A DNA stretch of 64,000 bases from Brevibacillus thermoruber 423 (GCF_000454065.1 NZ_ATNE01000001.1:560501-624500); one strand, 5' to 3'; shown: positions 17,175 through 26,392, counted from the first letter of the stretch. Translations and numbers: made by a program. Notes: generated by a model not told the origin, from the sequence alone.

Positions 17175-18144
17175 TGGCTTCCCCCTCTGGATGGTATCGG
17201 CACAGATTCTTCCTGACTGCCGCATCGAGCGGCCGGCCCGCCCGCATCAGCGCCGCGGCCAGACAGCCCGTCACCGGCGGCGCGGCCGGCACGACCGCCT
17301 CAAACCGGGCCAGCTCCAGCACGGCGCGGCGCAGCATCGTATCGGCCGCCATCAGCCCGCCCGCCAGCACCACGGGCAGCCGCTCCCCCGCCTTGGCCAG
17401 ACACGTCTCCGCAAGCTCCAGCAGCGAAGCCGCCGCCTGCCGCACCAGCCGTCCGGCCACAGCGTCGCCCGCGGCCGCCGCCCGGTCCACCAGGATGGCC
17501 GCCCCGGCCAATTCCCTGCGCGGGTTGGGCGATCCGTACAGCCGGGCGATCAGTTGGTCGGGAGTGTCCACCCCGTAGTGCGACACCAGCATCCCGGTCA
17601 GCGCCGTCGCTTCGCCGCGGCCGTCAAACGCCCGGAGCGCGGCGGCAACCGCCTGCCGGCCCAGGTCAAAACCGCTGCCCTCGTCGCCGACCAGATACCC
17701 CCAGCCCCCGACGCGATGCCGGCTGCCGTCCGCCGTCAGCGCGCAGGCGATGGAGCCGGTACCGGCAATCAGCACGATGCCCGGTCCGCCCCAGGTGCCG
17801 GAGTAGAGCGCGGCCACGGCGTCGTTGTCGATCTGCAGCCGCTCCCCCCACTCCGCTTGAAACGCGTTGACGATCATCGTCTGTACCTGCGGCCGATCGG
17901 CTCCGGCCAATCCGAAAAACAGCCCTTCCACCTCGTGTGCCGCCGCTCCCGCCTGCCTGAGACAGTCGCGGATTAACGCGCGCAGCGTCTCCTCCACCTC
18001 CGGCCAGGGGCGCGACAGCGGATTGCTCCCCTCTCCCATAGCCAGGGCGACGATCCGCCCGTCCGCGCCGCAGACGGCCGCCGTGGTCTTGCTCCCGCCG
18101 CCGTCGATGCCGAGAAACCAGCGCCGCTTTTCACTTGACCGCAC
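17155..18144 (-). CDS. BadF/BadG-type kinase, probable MurNAc/GlcNAc kinase
   Basis: This 329-aa protein has the sugar-kinase/Hsp70-fold phosphate loop FLGIDGGGSKTTAAV at the start, GLAGADRPQ, GIVLIAGTGSIACAL and GGWGYLVGDEGSGFDLG, all typical of N-acetylglucosamine kinases of the BadF family. In an operon with murQ and an ABC importer, phosphorylation of internalised MurNAc (and GlcNAc), as in MurK of clostridia, is the simplest role. The start GTG 18144 overlaps the permease gene by 14 bases, after GGAGGGG. No membrane segments. Confidence 0.85.
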   Translation of the reverse strand: MRSSEKRRWFLGIDGGGSKTTAAVCGADGRIVALAMGEGSNPLSRPWPEVEETLRALIRDCLRQAGAAAHEVEGLFFGLAGADRPQVQTMIVNAFQAEWGERLQIDNDAVAALYSGTWGGPGIVLIAGTGSIACALTADGSRHRVGGWGYLVGDEGSGFDLGRQAVAAALRAFDGRGEATALTGMLVSHYGVDTPDQLIARLYGSPNPRRELAGAAILVDRAAAAGDAVAGRLVRQAAASLLELAETCLAKAGERLPVVLAGGLMAADTMLRRAVLELARFEAVVPAAPPVTGCLAAALMRAGRPLDAAVRKNLCRYHPEGEANGGELV

Positions 18145-18955
18145 CGGCTGTCAGCCCCTCCATGAACTGCCTGGACGCCAGGAGAAACACGCCGATCATC
18201 GGCAGGGCGGAAAGCGTCAGGCCGGCAAACAGCAGGCTCCAGTCCGTCTCGTACTCGCCGAACAGCACCATCATCCCCACGGGGATCGTCTTCAGCGTCT
18301 CCTCCTGGATAAAGATCAGCGGAAAAAAGAAGTCGTTCCAGGCGCCAATAAAATTGATGATCACCACGGTCCCCAGCGCGGGCCGAATCAGCGGCAGCAG
18401 CACCCGCCACAGCACTTGAAAGTGGCTGCAGCCATCGATTCGTGCCGCCTCCTCCAGTTCCACCGGCAGCGTGCGGAAAAAGCCGGTGAGGATGAACACG
18501 GAGATCGGGATGCCGCTCGCCGTGTAAATCACAATCAGCGACCAGAGGGAGTTTAACAGCCCCAGCTTCTTCATCAGCATAAACAGCGGGACAATCCCCA
18601 ACTTGATCGGGATCATCAAGCCGATCAGAAAGAAAAAGTACAGCACCCCTGTCCAGCGGAACGAAAACCGGGCCAGGTAAAACGCGGCCATCGCCGAAAA
18701 GAGGGCGATCAGCACGACCGACGCGACGCTGACAACGACGCTGTTCCAGAAAAAGTGGGCAAACGGCACCGCCTCCCACAGCTTGCGGTACGTCTCCAGG
18801 CTGAACGACCGGGGCAAGGAGAGCGGATCGGAAAAAATCTCCGCATTGGTTTTAAACGACGAGACGATCATCAGCACAATCGGGTAGGTCGCCACCAGCA
18901 CGAACAGATAGGCGAACACATACTGCAGCGACCGGACGCCCACGCCAGTTTTCAC
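18131..18955 (-). CDS. Carbohydrate ABC transporter permease (MalG-type), MurNAc operon
   Basis: This 274-aa permease has about six membrane helices and the EAA loop EEAARIDGCSHFQVLWRVLLPLIRPAL. It starts at GTG 18955 after GGAGGAG and overlaps the kinase gene. With the upstream MalF-type permease and the binding protein it forms a CUT1 importer; its place between them and murQ points to an amino sugar or muropeptide sugar as cargo. No ATPase gene is linked. Confidence 0.9.
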   Translation of the reverse strand: MKTGVGVRSLQYVFAYLFVLVATYPIVLMIVSSFKTNAEIFSDPLSLPRSFSLETYRKLWEAVPFAHFFWNSVVVSVASVVLIALFSAMAAFYLARFSFRWTGVLYFFFLIGLMIPIKLGIVPLFMLMKKLGLLNSLWSLIVIYTASGIPISVFILTGFFRTLPVELEEAARIDGCSHFQVLWRVLLPLIRPALGTVVIINFIGAWNDFFFPLIFIQEETLKTIPVGMMVLFGEYETDWSLLFAGLTLSALPMIGVFLLASRQFMEGLTAGAVK

Positions 18956-18979
18956 GGGCTGCTCCTCCTTTCCGCTCCG

Positions 18980-19921
18980 TCAGTGCCGCACTTCCCGTTT
19001 CCGCATCAGGTAGAGGGAAAGCGCCGAAACGGACGCGACGATGAAAAAGATGACAACGGCAAGCGCCGAGCCCAGGCCGATGGAGACGTCACCCGCGCCC
19101 CCCGCCCCGCTGAACGCCAACCGGTAAAAGTAGACGGCCAGCGTGTCGGTGGAATGAAACGGTTCGCCCATCGACCCCTGCATGGCGTACACCAGTTCAA
19201 ACGCTTCAAATGCCTGGATGAAGGTAAAGATCGTCATGATCGTGATCGACGGCATACAGAGCGGCAGGATGATCCTCACCAGCATCCGGGGGCCGCTCGC
19301 CCCGTCCAGGCGGGCCGCCTCGATCAGCTCCTCGGGAATCGACTGCAGCCCGGCGAGAAAAATCAGCACCGCAAACCCGATGCCAAACCAGCAGTTGACG
19401 AGAATGATCGCCAACAGGGCGGTATCCGGGTCTCCCAGCCAGGGCCTGGCCCACTCCGAAAGCCCCAGCTTGTGCAATAGGGTGTTGAGCGCCCCGTAGT
19501 TGGGGTTGAGGATCAGCTTCCACAAAAAGCCGACCACGATGACGGACAAGAGCCGGGGCAGGAAGTACGCCACCTTGAGGAAGCCGGCTCCCCTGATCTT
19601 GCGGTAGATGAGAAAGGCGAGCACAAAGGCGATGCCGTTTTGCACGATCATCTCGACCACAAAGTAGATGACGTTGTGGCCAAACGCGTTCCAGAACATT
19701 TCGTGAAACGGCTCCACCCGAAACAGCGTGATGAAGTTTTTCAGGCCGACGTAGGCGCCTCTGGCAATGCCCTCCCACTCGTACAAGCTGTAGGTGAAGG
19801 CGGAAACGATCGGATAGACGACAAACAGCGTGTAGATCACGAGAGCCGGAAGGGGAAACAGGTGGACGAGCCACCGCGCCTTTCCCTTTGGACGGGCAGC
19901 CTGTGTCTTGGATATGCCCAT
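18980..19921 (-). CDS. Sugar ABC transporter permease (MalF-type), MurNAc operon
   Basis: This 313-aa protein has a basic cytoplasmic start (GISKTQAARPKGKARW), about six transmembrane helices and the EAA motif EAARLDGASGPRMLVRIILPLCMPSI. It pairs with the downstream MalG-type permease. GTG 19927 and ATG 19921 are possible starts; AGGGGG is nine bases before ATG 19921, so that was chosen. It lies 76 bp after the binding-protein gene in the same operon. Confidence 0.9.
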   Translation of the reverse strand: MGISKTQAARPKGKARWLVHLFPLPALVIYTLFVVYPIVSAFTYSLYEWEGIARGAYVGLKNFITLFRVEPFHEMFWNAFGHNVIYFVVEMIVQNGIAFVLAFLIYRKIRGAGFLKVAYFLPRLLSVIVVGFLWKLILNPNYGALNTLLHKLGLSEWARPWLGDPDTALLAIILVNCWFGIGFAVLIFLAGLQSIPEELIEAARLDGASGPRMLVRIILPLCMPSITIMTIFTFIQAFEAFELVYAMQGSMGEPFHSTDTLAVYFYRLAFSGAGGAGDVSIGLGSALAVVIFFIVASVSALSLYLMRKREVRH

Positions 19922-19997
19922 GTTCACCCACCCCCTGATGGGGACGGCGGAGCGGAAACAAGCACACTCTCACCCCGCCGCCATTTGCCGGAATTGT

Positions 19998-21302
19998 TTA
20001 TTTCTTGAAAGCAGGGAACCATTTTTCCGCCGACTTCTGCACCTCTTGCGCCACCTGTTCCGGCGTCAATTTGCCGAGGTACATGCCCTGCAGGGCGTTC
20101 TCCAGGGTCTTCTTCGTCGACGGATTGCCTTCCGCAAAATGGACCACCATCAGATACGGCGTGGCGATGCTCTGCGACATCTCCGCCATCTTGTTGACCA
20201 GCGGGTCGTCGGTGCTCACCCCGGGCACGGCGCTGATCCGTTTGAACTCGCCCGCAAACAGCTCGCCGAATTTTTTCGTCGTCATGAACGCCAGAAACTT
20301 CAGCGCCTCCTGCTTGTGCTTGGACTTGGCGTTGACCGCGTACGAGCCGTCCACCCAGGTGGTCAGGACGGTGCTGCCGTCATCCGTCGGCATCGGGAAG
20401 AAATCGATCGGCAGGTCCGGGTTCATCTTTTTCAGCCCTTCCAGCTCAAAGCTGCCGTTGATGAACATGGCCGCCTTTTCCGTGAAAAACATCGTGCGGA
20501 TGTCGTTCAGCTCCAGGCCGACGAAATTTTCCGGGAAATAAGGGGCCAGCTCCTGCATCCGCTGAAGCGATTGGACGAACTCGGGGCTGGTGAAGGTACT
20601 CTCCCCTTTCAGCAGCTTGTCGACAAACGCGTTGCCGTTGTAGGTTCCCGGCGCGATCACGCCGTGGCTGAGCGAGAGCAGCCAGCCTTCCTTGGCGCCA
20701 AACGCGAACGGTACCACGCCGTTTTCCTTCAGCGTTTTGGCTGTGGCGATCAGTTCGTCCCAGCTCTTCGGCTCCTTCAGGCCGTACTGGTCGAAGATCT
20801 TTTTGTTGTAGTAAATCTGCGTCGAGTTGAGCGAGAGCGGGACGCCGTACACCTTGCCGTCCTTGCCGGTGGCAGCCGCCAGGACGTCCTGGGGAAACTC
20901 GCGAATGCCGGGCAGATTGTCAAGCGGCTCCAAATGGCCCGCCTCCGCCAGCGAAACGCCGGGCGCGTAGGGCCGCAGCTGCAGGATGTCGGGGCCGCTG
21001 TCGCTCTGCAGGGCCGTGTTCAGGATCGTGTCGTACTCCGTAGCCTTGAGCGGCTTGAAGTCAATCTTGATGCCGGGGTTCTCCGCTTCAAACGCCTGGA
21101 TGATCTTCTTGTACCCCTCCGTGTCCTCGACGCGCCAACTGTTCATGGTGAGCGTCACCTGCCCGGAGCCGCCCTGTCCCCCCTGGCTACCCCCCTGCTC
21201 GCCTGACGGCTTGGCCGTCTCTCCTCCGCCGCTGCATCCGGCCAGGGCCATCGCGGCGGCCAGCACGACCGAAGCGGCTGTGTGCAAACAGTACCTCTTC
21301 AT
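19998..21302 (-). CDS. Extracellular sugar-binding lipoprotein, MurNAc operon
   Basis: This 434-aa exported lipoprotein has a signal peptide ending in MALAGC (Cys about residue 23), then a Gly/Ser-rich linker and a family 1 solute-binding domain (LTMNSWRVEDTEGYKKIIQAFEAENPGIKIDF). It should capture MurNAc, GlcNAc or small muropeptides outside the cell for the two permeases downstream. ATG 21302 follows AAGGGGGAAG. Gene order between murR/serine hydrolase and kinase/murQ gives the functional link; ligand identity is inference. Confidence 0.88.
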   Translation of the reverse strand: MKRYCLHTAASVVLAAAMALAGCSGGGETAKPSGEQGGSQGGQGGSGQVTLTMNSWRVEDTEGYKKIIQAFEAENPGIKIDFKPLKATEYDTILNTALQSDSGPDILQLRPYAPGVSLAEAGHLEPLDNLPGIREFPQDVLAAATGKDGKVYGVPLSLNSTQIYYNKKIFDQYGLKEPKSWDELIATAKTLKENGVVPFAFGAKEGWLLSLSHGVIAPGTYNGNAFVDKLLKGESTFTSPEFVQSLQRMQELAPYFPENFVGLELNDIRTMFFTEKAAMFINGSFELEGLKKMNPDLPIDFFPMPTDDGSTVLTTWVDGSYAVNAKSKHKQEALKFLAFMTTKKFGELFAGEFKRISAVPGVSTDDPLVNKMAEMSQSIATPYLMVVHFAEGNPSTKKTLENALQGMYLGKLTPEQVAQEVQKSAEKWFPAFKK

Positions 21303-21344
21303 GGTCCAACTTCCCCCTTTTCGTACACCTGTTTGGACTGCAAT

Positions 21345-22388
21345 TTATGTCAGGTCCGGCAATAGCCGGGCCGTGACGGCGTCGTGCAGGACCGGCCGCA
21401 AGCGCCTGAGCGCGTGATCGCGACCGAGATGGACGGCATTGGTGAGGAAAATGACGGCCCAGCCTCGCTCCGGATCAATCCACATGCTGGTCCCGGTAAA
21501 GCCGGTGTGGCCGAAGCTGTTCCGGCTGAATCCGCCGCCGCAGCTCAGCCCCTCGCCGGCGCTGTTCATCTCCCAGCCCAAGCCTCTCGCCCCTCCCCTT
21601 CCCTCCGTGCGGCAGCGTACGGCCCGCTCTCTCCATTCGGGGGCGATCGGCGACGGTTCGCCGCCCAGCCACATCGCGGCGTAGCGGCACAAGTCGTCGG
21701 CGGTGGCGAACAAGCCGGCATGGCCGGCGACCCCTCCCATCGCGTACGCTTTTTCGTCGTGCACCTCACCGGTGAGGAAGCGGTTGGTCAAACGGCAAAA
21801 TTCAGTAGACGCAATATTCCGAAAAATAAGTCGATCCGGACGGAAGCAGGTGTGCCGCATGCCCAGCGGGTCAAACACGCGCCGCTTGACATAGCGGTCC
21901 AGCGGCTCGCCGGTCAGCTTCTCCACGAGCAGCCCCAGCCAGATCATTCCCAGGTCGCTGTACACCACGCGCTCGCCGGGCGGATGCAGGAGCGGCCGCC
22001 CGTACAAAAGCTCCGGCAGCCGGATGTGCCCGTCCCTGCGCCGTTCCGCCGCGTCGGCAGCCAATCCCGCCGTATGCGTAAGGAGCTGCTCGACAGTGAT
22101 GCTCCGCTTGTCGGCCGGACAGTCGGGAAAGAAGCGGCCTGCGGAATCGTCCAGGGCGAGCCGCCCCTCCTGCATCAGCAGCAGGACGGCAGGCAGGGTT
22201 GCGGTCACTTTTGTCAGCGAAGCGAGGTCGAACAGCGTATCCGGCGTCACCGGCTGTCCGTCCGTCAGGCTGGTCCGGCCCGCGTCACAGGCGAAGAGGA
22301 GGCCGTCCCTGTTTACGACCCGCAAGGCCGCCCCCGGAATCAACCCCTGCTCCACCCAATCCGCAAGCAGACGCTTGACGCTCTCCAT
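21345..22388 (-). CDS. Serine hydrolase of the beta-lactamase/AmiE type
   Basis: This 347-aa protein carries the class C beta-lactamase/esterase signatures: SLTK (Ser-x-x-Lys, about residue 57), a Tyr motif YSD around residue 143 in place of YxN, and HTG near the C-terminus in NSFGHTGFTGTSMW. In Bacillus subtilis a homologue (AmiE) in the MurNAc cluster removes peptides from MurNAc. No clear signal peptide is seen (MESVKRLLADWVEQG), so a cytoplasmic role on imported muropeptides is possible. ATG 22388 lies 14 bp after murR. Confidence 0.8.
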   Translation of the reverse strand: MESVKRLLADWVEQGLIPGAALRVVNRDGLLFACDAGRTSLTDGQPVTPDTLFDLASLTKVTATLPAVLLLMQEGRLALDDSAGRFFPDCPADKRSITVEQLLTHTAGLAADAAERRRDGHIRLPELLYGRPLLHPPGERVVYSDLGMIWLGLLVEKLTGEPLDRYVKRRVFDPLGMRHTCFRPDRLIFRNIASTEFCRLTNRFLTGEVHDEKAYAMGGVAGHAGLFATADDLCRYAAMWLGGEPSPIAPEWRERAVRCRTEGRGGARGLGWEMNSAGEGLSCGGGFSRNSFGHTGFTGTSMWIDPERGWAVIFLTNAVHLGRDHALRRLRPVLHDAVTARLLPDLT

Positions 22389-22402
22389 CTCCGCTTCCCC
22401 CT

Positions 22403-23254
22403 CTACGACCGCTTGGTCCGGCTCACGGCCAGGCGCGTTTTTTCCAGCAGCGGGATCACTTCCTGCTGCCTTCTGGAGACCATGGCGATAAACAAAATGT
22501 CGATGACGTTCAACTGGGCGATCCGGGACGCCATCGCGCCGCTGCGGATGCTTTTTTCGACCGAACTGGTAAACAGCCGGATGTCGGCCAGATCGGCAAC
22601 GGGAGACGGCCCGAACTTGGTCAGGGTGATGATGGCGGCCCCCTGCTGTTTCGCCTCCGTCAGTGACTGGATGATGTCTTCCGTCTGCCCCGAGTAGGAG
22701 ATGCCAATCGCCACGTCCTGCTCCGTCAGGTTGACGGCCGACGTGAGCTGGGCGTGAAAGTCGGAATACGCTTCACACCAGAGGTTGATGCGGGAAAACT
22801 TTTGCTTGATGTCCTCCGCGATCACGGCGGAGGCGCCTACACCGTACACGTCGATCTTGCGGGCCCGGGACAGCGCCTCGGCCGCCCGCGCCACCTCTTC
22901 GGCGGAGAGGACGGAGAGCGTGTCCTTGATCGACTGGATGTTGTTCCAACTGATCGCCTGCATGATCGAGTCCACACTGCCCTCCATCATGATCTCCTGG
23001 TAGCTGCCCGCCACCGACTGCTTGTTCAGATCCCCGGCGATTCTCAGCTTCAGCTCCTGGTATCCCTTCATGTTCAGCGTCCGCGCCAGGCGGATAATCG
23101 TCGCTTCCGAAACGCCGCTCAACTCCGCCAGCTTCTGGACCGACAGCTTGACCACTTCCTGCGGATGGGCCAAAATGAAATCGGCCACCTTGCGCTCAGA
23201 CGGCTTCAACTCTTCCAATATCGCTTGCAGACTGACAAGACCTCCGCTCAGCAT
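22403..23254 (-). CDS. murR: MurR/RpiR-family transcriptional regulator
   Basis: This 283-aa protein has an N-terminal RpiR helix-turn-helix (LSVQKLAELSGVSEATIIRLARTL, about residues 38-62) and a C-terminal SIS domain (IDVYGVGASAVIAEDIKQKF; GISYSGQTEDIIQSL) that binds phosphosugars. It heads the operon with the serine hydrolase, transporter, kinase and murQ, so MurNAc-6-P is the likely effector. ATG 23254 was chosen; a TTG at 23275 with AAAGGGA upstream is an alternative. Its promoter contains a palindromic site described separately, implying autoregulation. Confidence 0.88.
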   Translation of the reverse strand: MLSGGLVSLQAILEELKPSERKVADFILAHPQEVVKLSVQKLAELSGVSEATIIRLARTLNMKGYQELKLRIAGDLNKQSVAGSYQEIMMEGSVDSIMQAISWNNIQSIKDTLSVLSAEEVARAAEALSRARKIDVYGVGASAVIAEDIKQKFSRINLWCEAYSDFHAQLTSAVNLTEQDVAIGISYSGQTEDIIQSLTEAKQQGAAIITLTKFGPSPVADLADIRLFTSSVEKSIRSGAMASRIAQLNVIDILFIAMVSRRQQEVIPLLEKTRLAVSRTKRS

Positions 23255-23286
23255 CCCGACACCACTTTCTACCAAATCTTCCCTTT

Positions 23287-23315
23287 ATTTTATGAAATTT
23301 TATTTCTAACGTCAA
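23287..23315 (-). promoter_or_regulatory. murR operon promoter with embedded operator
   Basis: On the minus strand TTGACG (23310-23315) and TAAAAT (23287-23292) are spaced by exactly 17 bases. The spacer holds the perfect palindrome GAAATAAAATTTC (23294-23306), the general form of MurR/RpiR operators. Binding there would block RNA polymerase. Confidence 0.7.
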
Positions 23316-23532
23316 TCACCAGTTATTAAACAATATTACAACAGCAGCAAAAAAATGCCCGTTGGAAAGGTGCAACAATCGAGGACGTTGTCGTTTTGGG
23401 CTTCCTTGAAAAAAGACTTGATGAAGGCATGCGTCTCCATCCAAAAGGGGGTAGGCAGGCTGACCTATCTTTGATTAAGCTGGGTGTTCTTGGTATATTT
23501 TGGTATAATGAGGCTGAGAGGAGGCAAAGCAT

Positions 23533-23955
23533 TTGCATGGCATGGATGAAGCGGCTGCACATGAGAGCAAAAAGGTGAAAAGAAAGGCAGCCATCTTCTT
23601 AGCGGTAATCGGTTTGTTTCTAGCAAGCCTGATCGGATATGGCATCCATTGGGCTTTCTTTGATATGGAACGCATACCGAAAGGAGCTTTGCTTGATGAA
23701 AAAGTGTCCCCTGATGGCACGTATACCGTAAAAGCATACTTGTCGGATATGGGGGCGACGACGTCTTATTCCGTTGTTGGGGAATTGATTTTTAACAAAG
23801 AGCATAATAAAACAAAAAATATTTATTTTCAATATAGTCAACGTACTGCGGAGATGCATTGGGCTGATCACGATACTGTTGTGATTAATGGTGTTCAACT
23901 CGATGTACCGGATGAGGTTTATGATTGGAGAAAAAACGGAAATTTCACGAAATAA
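23533..23955 (+). CDS. DUF5412-like membrane-anchored protein
   Basis: This 140-aa protein has a basic start, one membrane helix (AIFLAVIGLFLASLIGYGIHWAFF, residues 19-42) and an outer domain with KVSPDGTYTVKAYLSDMGATTSYSVVGELI, matching the DUF5412 pattern. Function unknown. TTG 23533 lies eight bases after AGAGGAGG; ATG 23542 is an alternative. A TATAAT (about 23503-23510) precedes it. Base composition is clearly more AT-rich than the flanking operons, a sign of acquisition. Confidence 0.65.
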   Translation: MHGMDEAAAHESKKVKRKAAIFLAVIGLFLASLIGYGIHWAFFDMERIPKGALLDEKVSPDGTYTVKAYLSDMGATTSYSVVGELIFNKEHNKTKNIYFQYSQRTAEMHWADHDTVVINGVQLDVPDEVYDWRKNGNFTK

Positions 23956-24104
23956 ATAAGATGGAATTACAAACAGTTTATACTTTTACATCTGCAGAAC
24001 ATGATGAGCAAATTGCTAGAGTCGGCTTTGGAAGGCAAGCCTTCAAGCTCAACTACCCCCGGAAGTTTGAGCATGAACGCTAAACTGCACTCTCTAAAAA
24101 GGTA

Positions 24105-24248
24105 GTGCGTACCACAAACGTAAAATTCCAATACGGTCATCAAAGATGGTCTGGTTCTGTATCTTTTGGAATTTATCCAGCAGGTTTATCTATAGATCCA
24201 AATTCAGTAAGTGACCTTATTGATTATGGCATAACTTTTAGTTACTAA
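24105..24248 (+). pseudogene. Fragment of an unrecognised gene
   Basis: A 47-codon frame from GTG 24105 encodes a sequence containing KFQYGHQRWSGSVSFGIYPAGL and ends at TAA 24246. The frame has a stop just upstream and no convincing ribosome site, and the preceding 24.0-kb stretch shows broken coding-like sequence. It looks like the tail of a decayed gene, followed by its terminator and then the IS21 element. Family not recognised. Confidence 0.35.
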
Positions 24249-24255
24249 TTAAGGT

Positions 24256-24288
24256 AAGCCAAAATCCCTTGATGGGGGATTTTGGCTT
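24256..24288 (+). terminator. Intrinsic-terminator-like hairpin next to IS insertion point
   Basis: AAGCCAAAATCCC (24256-24268) pairs perfectly with GGGATTTTGGCTT (24276-24288). The IS21 element begins four bases further on. Joining the flanks across the element places TTATATTTTT after the stem, so the insertion may have separated the hairpin from its T-rich tail. Confidence 0.6.
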
Positions 24289-24292
24289 GTGT
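24288..24292. repeat. Target-site duplication, left copy (TGTGT)
   Basis: TGTGT directly precedes the left IS end and recurs directly after the right end at 26463-26467. A 5-bp duplication is within the 4-8 bp range known for IS21-family elements. Confidence 0.75.
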
Positions 24293-24404
24293 TGTCACCG
24301 CCGGGATATAATTGACCCAGGTTCGCCGGAATGAAAATGACCCACCCTTAGCGAATATATCCCCTTCGAAAATAGTCCGCCAAGACAACTTCGGAGGGAG
24401 ACAC

Positions 24405-25628
24405 ATGCTAAGGAGTGGGATAGTGATATCGTTACATACCATGAGGGCAGAAGGCAAGAGTATTCGTGAAATTGCCCGTCTAACGGGGAATTCTCGAAAT
24501 ACAGTTCGCCGATATCTCCGGGGTGAATTTATCCCCGAAAAGGGAACCCGTAGATCTCGTGGTTCCAAGCTTGATCCATTCAAACCGTTCCTGCAGGAAC
24601 GGCTCCAAGAGGGTATCTATAACTGTGAGGTTTTATTCGAGCTTCTACAAGAAAAGGGATACACCGGAGGGCGCACCATCCTGAAAGACTATGTGAAGGA
24701 CTTCCGTCCTCCCAAACAAGTTCCCGCTGTTCTTCGTTACGAGACGAAACCTGGTGAATACGCCCAGGTTGATTGGGGACTGTGTGATTATGTAGATCTG
24801 GACGGTACGGTCCGAAAAGTGCCGGTATTTGTCATGGTATTGGGGTACTCTCGTGCCACCTATATTGAATTTACCAAGCGTTGTGACATCTACAGCTTTC
24901 TGCGCTGTTTGATTCATGCATTTGAATACTTTGGGGGTATCCCTAAAGTGATGCTGACCGATCAGATGAAAACAGTCGTACTTGGTATGGGAGACGATCG
25001 AAAACCCCGCTGGCATCCGCTTTTTGCCGACTTTGCTGCGGCGATTGGGCTTGTTCCAAAAGTATGTAAAGTCCGCCGCCCTGAAACAAAGGGAAAAGTG
25101 GAACGAGGCGTTCATTACGTAAAAAACAACTTTCTTCCTGGCAAGCGCTTCGTTGATTTACAGGATCTCAATCAACAAGCCCTTCACTGGTGCGAACGAA
25201 TTAACCGCCGTATTCATGGAACAACCGGTGAACGTCCCACCGACAGACTCCGTGAGGAAAATCTGTCGCCCATCCCTTCCGTTGATCGGTGGGAAAAATA
25301 TCTGCATGAACCCAGACAGGTCAGCCGAGACGGATTTGTTAGCTACGATGGTGTGCGATATGGGGTTCCATGGAGGTACAGTGGACGTGAGGTAACCGTG
25401 CGAGAAGTGAATGGGTGGGTGGAAATCTGGGCCGACGGCACATGTATTTCCCGACACCAAAAGGTCTATCGATCCCGTGCAACTGTTTTTTGCGAAAACC
25501 AGTATGCAGGTCTTACGATCGCTCAAGGATATGCTTATCCACGTCCGCAAGCCCGACAGATTTCATCGCAGCAAGTGGAAGTGCGTTCGCTGGATGTCTA
25601 TGAGCAGCTGACAGGGGTGGGAACATGA
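24405..25628 (+). CDS. istA: IS21 transposase IstA
   Basis: This 407-aa transposase has an N-terminal helix-turn-helix (IREIARLTGNSRNTVRRYLRG, residues 21-41), then an RNase-H-like DDE core starting YAQVDWGLCDYVDLDG, with LTDQMKT and ETKGKVERG giving the later acidic residues. It cuts and joins the IS ends. ATG 24405 follows GGAGGGAG. The reading frame is open earlier, but that part overlaps the terminal repeats. It overlaps istB by four bases. Confidence 0.95.
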   Translation: MLRSGIVISLHTMRAEGKSIREIARLTGNSRNTVRRYLRGEFIPEKGTRRSRGSKLDPFKPFLQERLQEGIYNCEVLFELLQEKGYTGGRTILKDYVKDFRPPKQVPAVLRYETKPGEYAQVDWGLCDYVDLDGTVRKVPVFVMVLGYSRATYIEFTKRCDIYSFLRCLIHAFEYFGGIPKVMLTDQMKTVVLGMGDDRKPRWHPLFADFAAAIGLVPKVCKVRRPETKGKVERGVHYVKNNFLPGKRFVDLQDLNQQALHWCERINRRIHGTTGERPTDRLREENLSPIPSVDRWEKYLHEPRQVSRDGFVSYDGVRYGVPWRYSGREVTVREVNGWVEIWADGTCISRHQKVYRSRATVFCENQYAGLTIAQGYAYPRPQARQISSQQVEVRSLDVYEQLTGVGT

Positions 25629-26392
25629 TCGAACTGGAACAGGCACGGCTACGTCTCGAGGAACTTGGACTTCAGCAAGCGGCTCTACTCTTAGATGCCC
25701 ATTTGGAAGCGGCAAGCCATGGACAGCCCACCTATCTGTCCTTTCTCAACATGCTTCTAGATGCAGAGATAGCGGAACGTCAGAAACGGAATATGGAGGT
25801 ACGCACCAAACTCGCACACTTGCCTTACCGAAAAACACTGGAGGAGTTCGATTTTACTTTCCAACCCAACATTGACGAACGGATGATTCGAGAGTTGGCC
25901 ACGATGACTTTCGTAACCCGACACGAGAATGTCTTGTTCTTAGGGCCTCCCGGAGTAGGAAAAAGTCATCTGGCGGTGGCGTTGGCTGTAGAAGCCATCT
26001 CGCAAGGGATATCCGTTTACTTTGTCAGTCTCTCGCATCTCATCGAGGATCTGCGAAAAGCTTATGCGGAAAACAGGCTGGATAAACGCCTCCGCATCTA
26101 TATTCGACCAAAGCTCCTCGTTATTGACGAGATTGGCTACTTACCGTTTGACAGTTTGGCAGCTAACCTCTTTTTCCAGGTAGTAAGTGCAAGATACGAG
26201 AGAGGGAGTATTCTGTTGACCAGTAACAAGAGTTTTGGTGAATGGGGGGAACTGATGGGTGATCCGATACTTGCTACAGCTATTCTGGATCGTCTCTTAC
26301 ACCATTCCCACATCGTCAATATTAGAGGTAACAGTTACCGACTACGTGAAAAAATGAGGACTGGAGCCTACGGCTCCCCCTCTTCTACCTAA
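25625..26392 (+). CDS. istB: IS21 helper ATPase IstB
   Basis: This 255-aa AAA+ protein has the Walker A motif GPPGVGKSHLA (about residues 106-116), Walker B LLVIDEIGYLPF and the arginine-rich C-terminal region of the DnaC/IstB group. It assembles on target DNA and directs IstA. ATG 25625 overlaps the istA stop (ATGA), the standard coupling in this family. Confidence 0.95.
   Translation: MIELEQARLRLEELGLQQAALLLDAHLEAASHGQPTYLSFLNMLLDAEIAERQKRNMEVRTKLAHLPYRKTLEEFDFTFQPNIDERMIRELATMTFVTRHENVLFLGPPGVGKSHLAVALAVEAISQGISVYFVSLSHLIEDLRKAYAENRLDKRLRIYIRPKLLVIDEIGYLPFDSLAANLFFQVVSARYERGSILLTSNKSFGEWGELMGDPILATAILDRLLHHSHIVNIRGNSYRLREKMRTGAYGSPSST

Noticed and set aside
24312-24404. Upstream extension of istA
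   Set aside because: The frame is open, but this part is made of IS terminal repeats, and ATG 24405 has the good ribosome site.
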